DNA of 64,000 nt from Salinibacterium sp. GTDB lineage: Bacteria; Actinomycetota; Actinomycetes; Actinomycetales; Microbacteriaceae. The translations under genes and the position numbers were made by a program. The notes beneath the pieces were generated by a model. The model searched no databases. It saw only the letters and a program-made list of their open reading frames with translations, and had not been told where the DNA came from. Positions 62,212 through 64,000 of this stretch are shown here, in pieces. The stretch spans positions 248,001-312,000 of the forward strand of contig JAHBSZ010000003.1 in assembly GCA_019638845.1 (NCBI GenBank), given 5' to 3'. Numbering within the stretch: position 1 is the stretch's first letter; each line of letters starts with the position of its first letter.

Positions 62212-63753
62212 ATGTCGCCCGTGGAGATCACCGCCGACTTCAATCCCCTGCGGATTCCCTCGGATCGGCGCCTCAATCGCATCGCCGGCCCGAGCGCGTT
62301 GGTGATCTTCGGCGTTACCGGGGACCTGTCCCGCAAGAAGCTCATGCCCGCCGTCTACGACCTCGCCAACCGGGGTCTCCTGCCGCCCGGATTCGCCCTC
62401 GTCGGATTCGCTCGGAGGGAGTGGGTAGACCAAGATTTCGCCAAGGTTGTCCACGATGCGGTCAAGCAATACGCGCGCACGCCATTCGATGAGGACGTGT
62501 GGACCCAACTCGCTCAGGGCATCCGATTCGTTCAGGGCGAGTTCGACGATGCGGCAGCCTTCACCCGTCTCAAGGCGACGCTCGAAGAACTCGATCGCGA
62601 CCGCGGGACGATGGGTAATCACGCGTTCTATCTGTCGATTCCGCCCAAGTCATTCCCCGAAGTGACGGAACGGCTCCGGGATTCGGGCCTTGCCGAGCAG
62701 CGTGACGGACAGTGGAGCCGGGTCGTCATCGAGAAGCCGTTCGGCAGTGACCTCACTACCGCACGCGAACTCAATGCGGTCGTGGAATCCGTCTTCCCCC
62801 CGGACAGCGTGTTCCGGATCGATCACTACCTGGGCAAAGAGACCGTGCAAAACATCCTTGCTCTGCGTTTCGCCAACCAGCTCTATGAACCAATCTGGAA
62901 CGCAAACTACGTCGACCACGTTCAGATCACGATGGCTGAGGACGTCGGTGTCGGAGGTCGTGCGGGCTACTACGACGGCATTGGCGCCGCACGCGATGTG
63001 ATTCAGAACCACCTGCTACAACTTCTCGCGCTCACGGCAATGGAGGAACCTGTCTCCTTCGAAGCGGCCGATCTGCGCGCTGAAAAGGAGAAAGTGCTCT
63101 CCGCGGTGCGCCTCCCCAAAGACCTGAGCAAGCACACCGCACGCGGCCAGTACGCCGGAGGTTGGGCTGGCGGCGAAAAGGTGCTCGGCTTTCTCGACGA
63201 AGAAGGCATGGACCCCAAATCGACGACCGAGACTTTCGCGGCGATTCGGCTCGACATCGGCACACGCCGCTGGGCGGGAGTGCCCTTCTACTTGCGTACC
63301 GGTAAGCGACTCGGCCGCCGAGTAACTGAGATCGCGGTCGTTTTCAAGCGCGCACCGCAATATCTCTTTGCGGAAAGCCAAACCTCCGCGCTGGGACAGA
63401 ACGCCCTCGTCATCCGAGTACAGCCCGACGAAGGTGTGACTATTCGATTCGGCTCAAAAGTTCCTGGTGCCGGGATGCAGGTGCGCGACGTCACGATGGA
63501 CTTCGGGTACGGCCACGCGTTTACGGAGGCTAGTCCCGAGGCCTACGAGCGTTTGATCCTCGACGTACTGCTAGGCGATCCACCGCTGTTCCCTCGGCAC
63601 GAAGAGGTCGAGCTGAGCTGGAAGATTCTCGACCCGATCGAGGAGTACTGGACAACCCAAGGACAGCCCGAACAGTACCGTCCGGGCACCTGGGGGCCGC
63701 CTTCCGCAGACGAACTCATGGCCCGCGACGGCAGAACCTGGAGGCGACCGTGA
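62212..63753 (+). CDS. zwf: glucose-6-phosphate dehydrogenase
   Basis: 513 residues. First oxidative step of the pentose phosphate pathway, making NADPH. ALVIFGVTGDLSRKKLMPAVYDLANRG (29-55) is the NADP-binding segment, RVVIEKPFGSDL (about 175) and FRIDHYLGKETVQN (about 202-215) holds the catalytic His/Lys region. AGGAG precedes ATG 62212. The stop overlaps opcA (GTGA), which encodes its allosteric partner. Confidence 0.97.
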   Translation: MSPVEITADFNPLRIPSDRRLNRIAGPSALVIFGVTGDLSRKKLMPAVYDLANRGLLPPGFALVGFARREWVDQDFAKVVHDAVKQYARTPFDEDVWTQLAQGIRFVQGEFDDAAAFTRLKATLEELDRDRGTMGNHAFYLSIPPKSFPEVTERLRDSGLAEQRDGQWSRVVIEKPFGSDLTTARELNAVVESVFPPDSVFRIDHYLGKETVQNILALRFANQLYEPIWNANYVDHVQITMAEDVGVGGRAGYYDGIGAARDVIQNHLLQLLALTAMEEPVSFEAADLRAEKEKVLSAVRLPKDLSKHTARGQYAGGWAGGEKVLGFLDEEGMDPKSTTETFAAIRLDIGTRRWAGVPFYLRTGKRLGRRVTEIAVVFKRAPQYLFAESQTSALGQNALVIRVQPDEGVTIRFGSKVPGAGMQVRDVTMDFGYGHAFTEASPEAYERLILDVLLGDPPLFPRHEEVELSWKILDPIEEYWTTQGQPEQYRPGTWGPPSADELMARDGRTWRRP

Positions 63754-64000
63754 TCGTCGATCTTCCCAACACGACCACGAGTGCGATCTCCAAGACGCTT
63801 GTCAAGATCCGCGAGGAGGGCGGAGCAGTCGCGCTCGGTCGCGTACTCACCCTGATCATCACGACACAGCTGGGTGAAGAGGAAGAGGCAATCGAGGCCG
63901 CCAACGAGGCGTCCCGCGAGCATCCCATGCGTGTCATCGTCGTCTCGACCGGCACCGACTCCCGACACACCGCCGTCGACGCCCGCGTCGATGCGCAAAT
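63750..64000 (+). CDS. opcA: glucose-6-phosphate dehydrogenase assembly protein OpcA, partial
   Basis: 83 residues are visible before the window ends. The N-terminus IVDLPNTTTSAISKTLVKIREEGG..ALGRVLTLII and EHPMRVIVVSTGTDSR are typical of OpcA, which binds and activates Zwf in actinobacteria and cyanobacteria. GTG 63750 overlaps the zwf stop by four bases. The C-terminal part is outside the window. Confidence 0.94.
   Translation, partial: MIVDLPNTTTSAISKTLVKIREEGGAVALGRVLTLIITTQLGEEEEAIEAANEASREHPMRVIVVSTGTDSRHTAVDARVDAQ

Noticed and set aside
1..64000. CRISPR arrays, rRNA, tRNA genes or prophage
   Set aside because: No regularly spaced repeats, rRNA blocks, cloverleaf-like sequences or phage genes were recognised by eye; a tRNA scan was not possible.

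Overview
The window is high-GC, dense, single-copy bacterial chromosome with short intergenic gaps and frequent 1-4 bp ATGA/GTGA/TAGTG overlaps. Gene content points to an actinobacterium, most likely Micrococcales, family Microbacteriaceae: actinobacterial DUF3099-SURF1 unit, DUF5997 with a LysR-type sensor, DUF2510 proteins, mycoredoxin-like protein, imuA'-imuB-dnaE2 mutasome with a mycobacterial-type LexA box, SUF operon with a Rieske protein, tkt-tal-pgi-zwf-opcA operon. The family assignment is inference; no rRNA or tRNA was seen.

Layout. 1-6.4 kb: partial J-domain protein, glutathione peroxidase, histidine phosphatase, DUF2207 membrane protein, LLM flavin oxidoreductase, small acetyltransferase, two DUF2510 proteins. 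6.5-11 kb: RNase H, DUF222-HNH endonuclease, phosphoketolase and mycoredoxin. 11-19 kb: accessory-looking block with a DUF4287 protein, Eis-like acetyltransferase, DarT-like ADP-ribosyltransferase without a visible antitoxin, two related SGNH-fold proteins lacking the usual nucleophile (one fused to GAF), DUF5997 facing a headless LysR-type protein, and a duplicated-domain proline-rich protein. 19-29 kb: mutagenic repair (imuA', imuB, dnaE2), cold-shock protein, SF2 helicase, DNA polymerase IV. 29-38 kb: two GlsB-type membrane proteins, SGNH hydrolase, desaturase, D,D-carboxypeptidase, APH(6)-like kinase, SpoU rRNA methyltransferase, sirtuin, histidine phosphatase, YbaK, glycosyltransferase, hydrolase. 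38.9-47 kb: storage carbohydrate genes (treS, glgA, glgC) with an exonuclease-Nudix fusion, type B L31, an ABC ATPase, serB and a fabG-like reductase. 47-50.9 kb: DUF3099, a small Cys protein, SURF1, ABC-F ATPase, BioY. 51-55 kb: SUF Fe-S assembly. 55.2-57.1 kb: heme A synthesis (ctaB-ctaA). 57.3-64 kb: pentose-phosphate operon.

How the parts work together: the pentose phosphate enzymes supply NADPH and sugar phosphates that the phosphoketolase can cleave to acetyl phosphate; TreS, GlgA and GlgC interconvert trehalose, maltose and glycogen; CtaA, CtaB and SURF1 all serve the aa3-type cytochrome oxidase; SufBCD-T builds Fe-S clusters; the mutasome, Pol IV and possibly the SF2 helicase serve DNA damage tolerance.

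The strongest window-wide signal is a repeated promoter grammar: a TAnnnT hexamer (often TAGSCT) ending 6-8 bases before an ATG/GTG with no Shine-Dalgarno sequence, seen at more than 20 genes. This indicates widespread leaderless transcription and was used to choose several starts. No stretch over 300 bases lacks a gene; no CRISPR array, insertion sequence or prophage was found.
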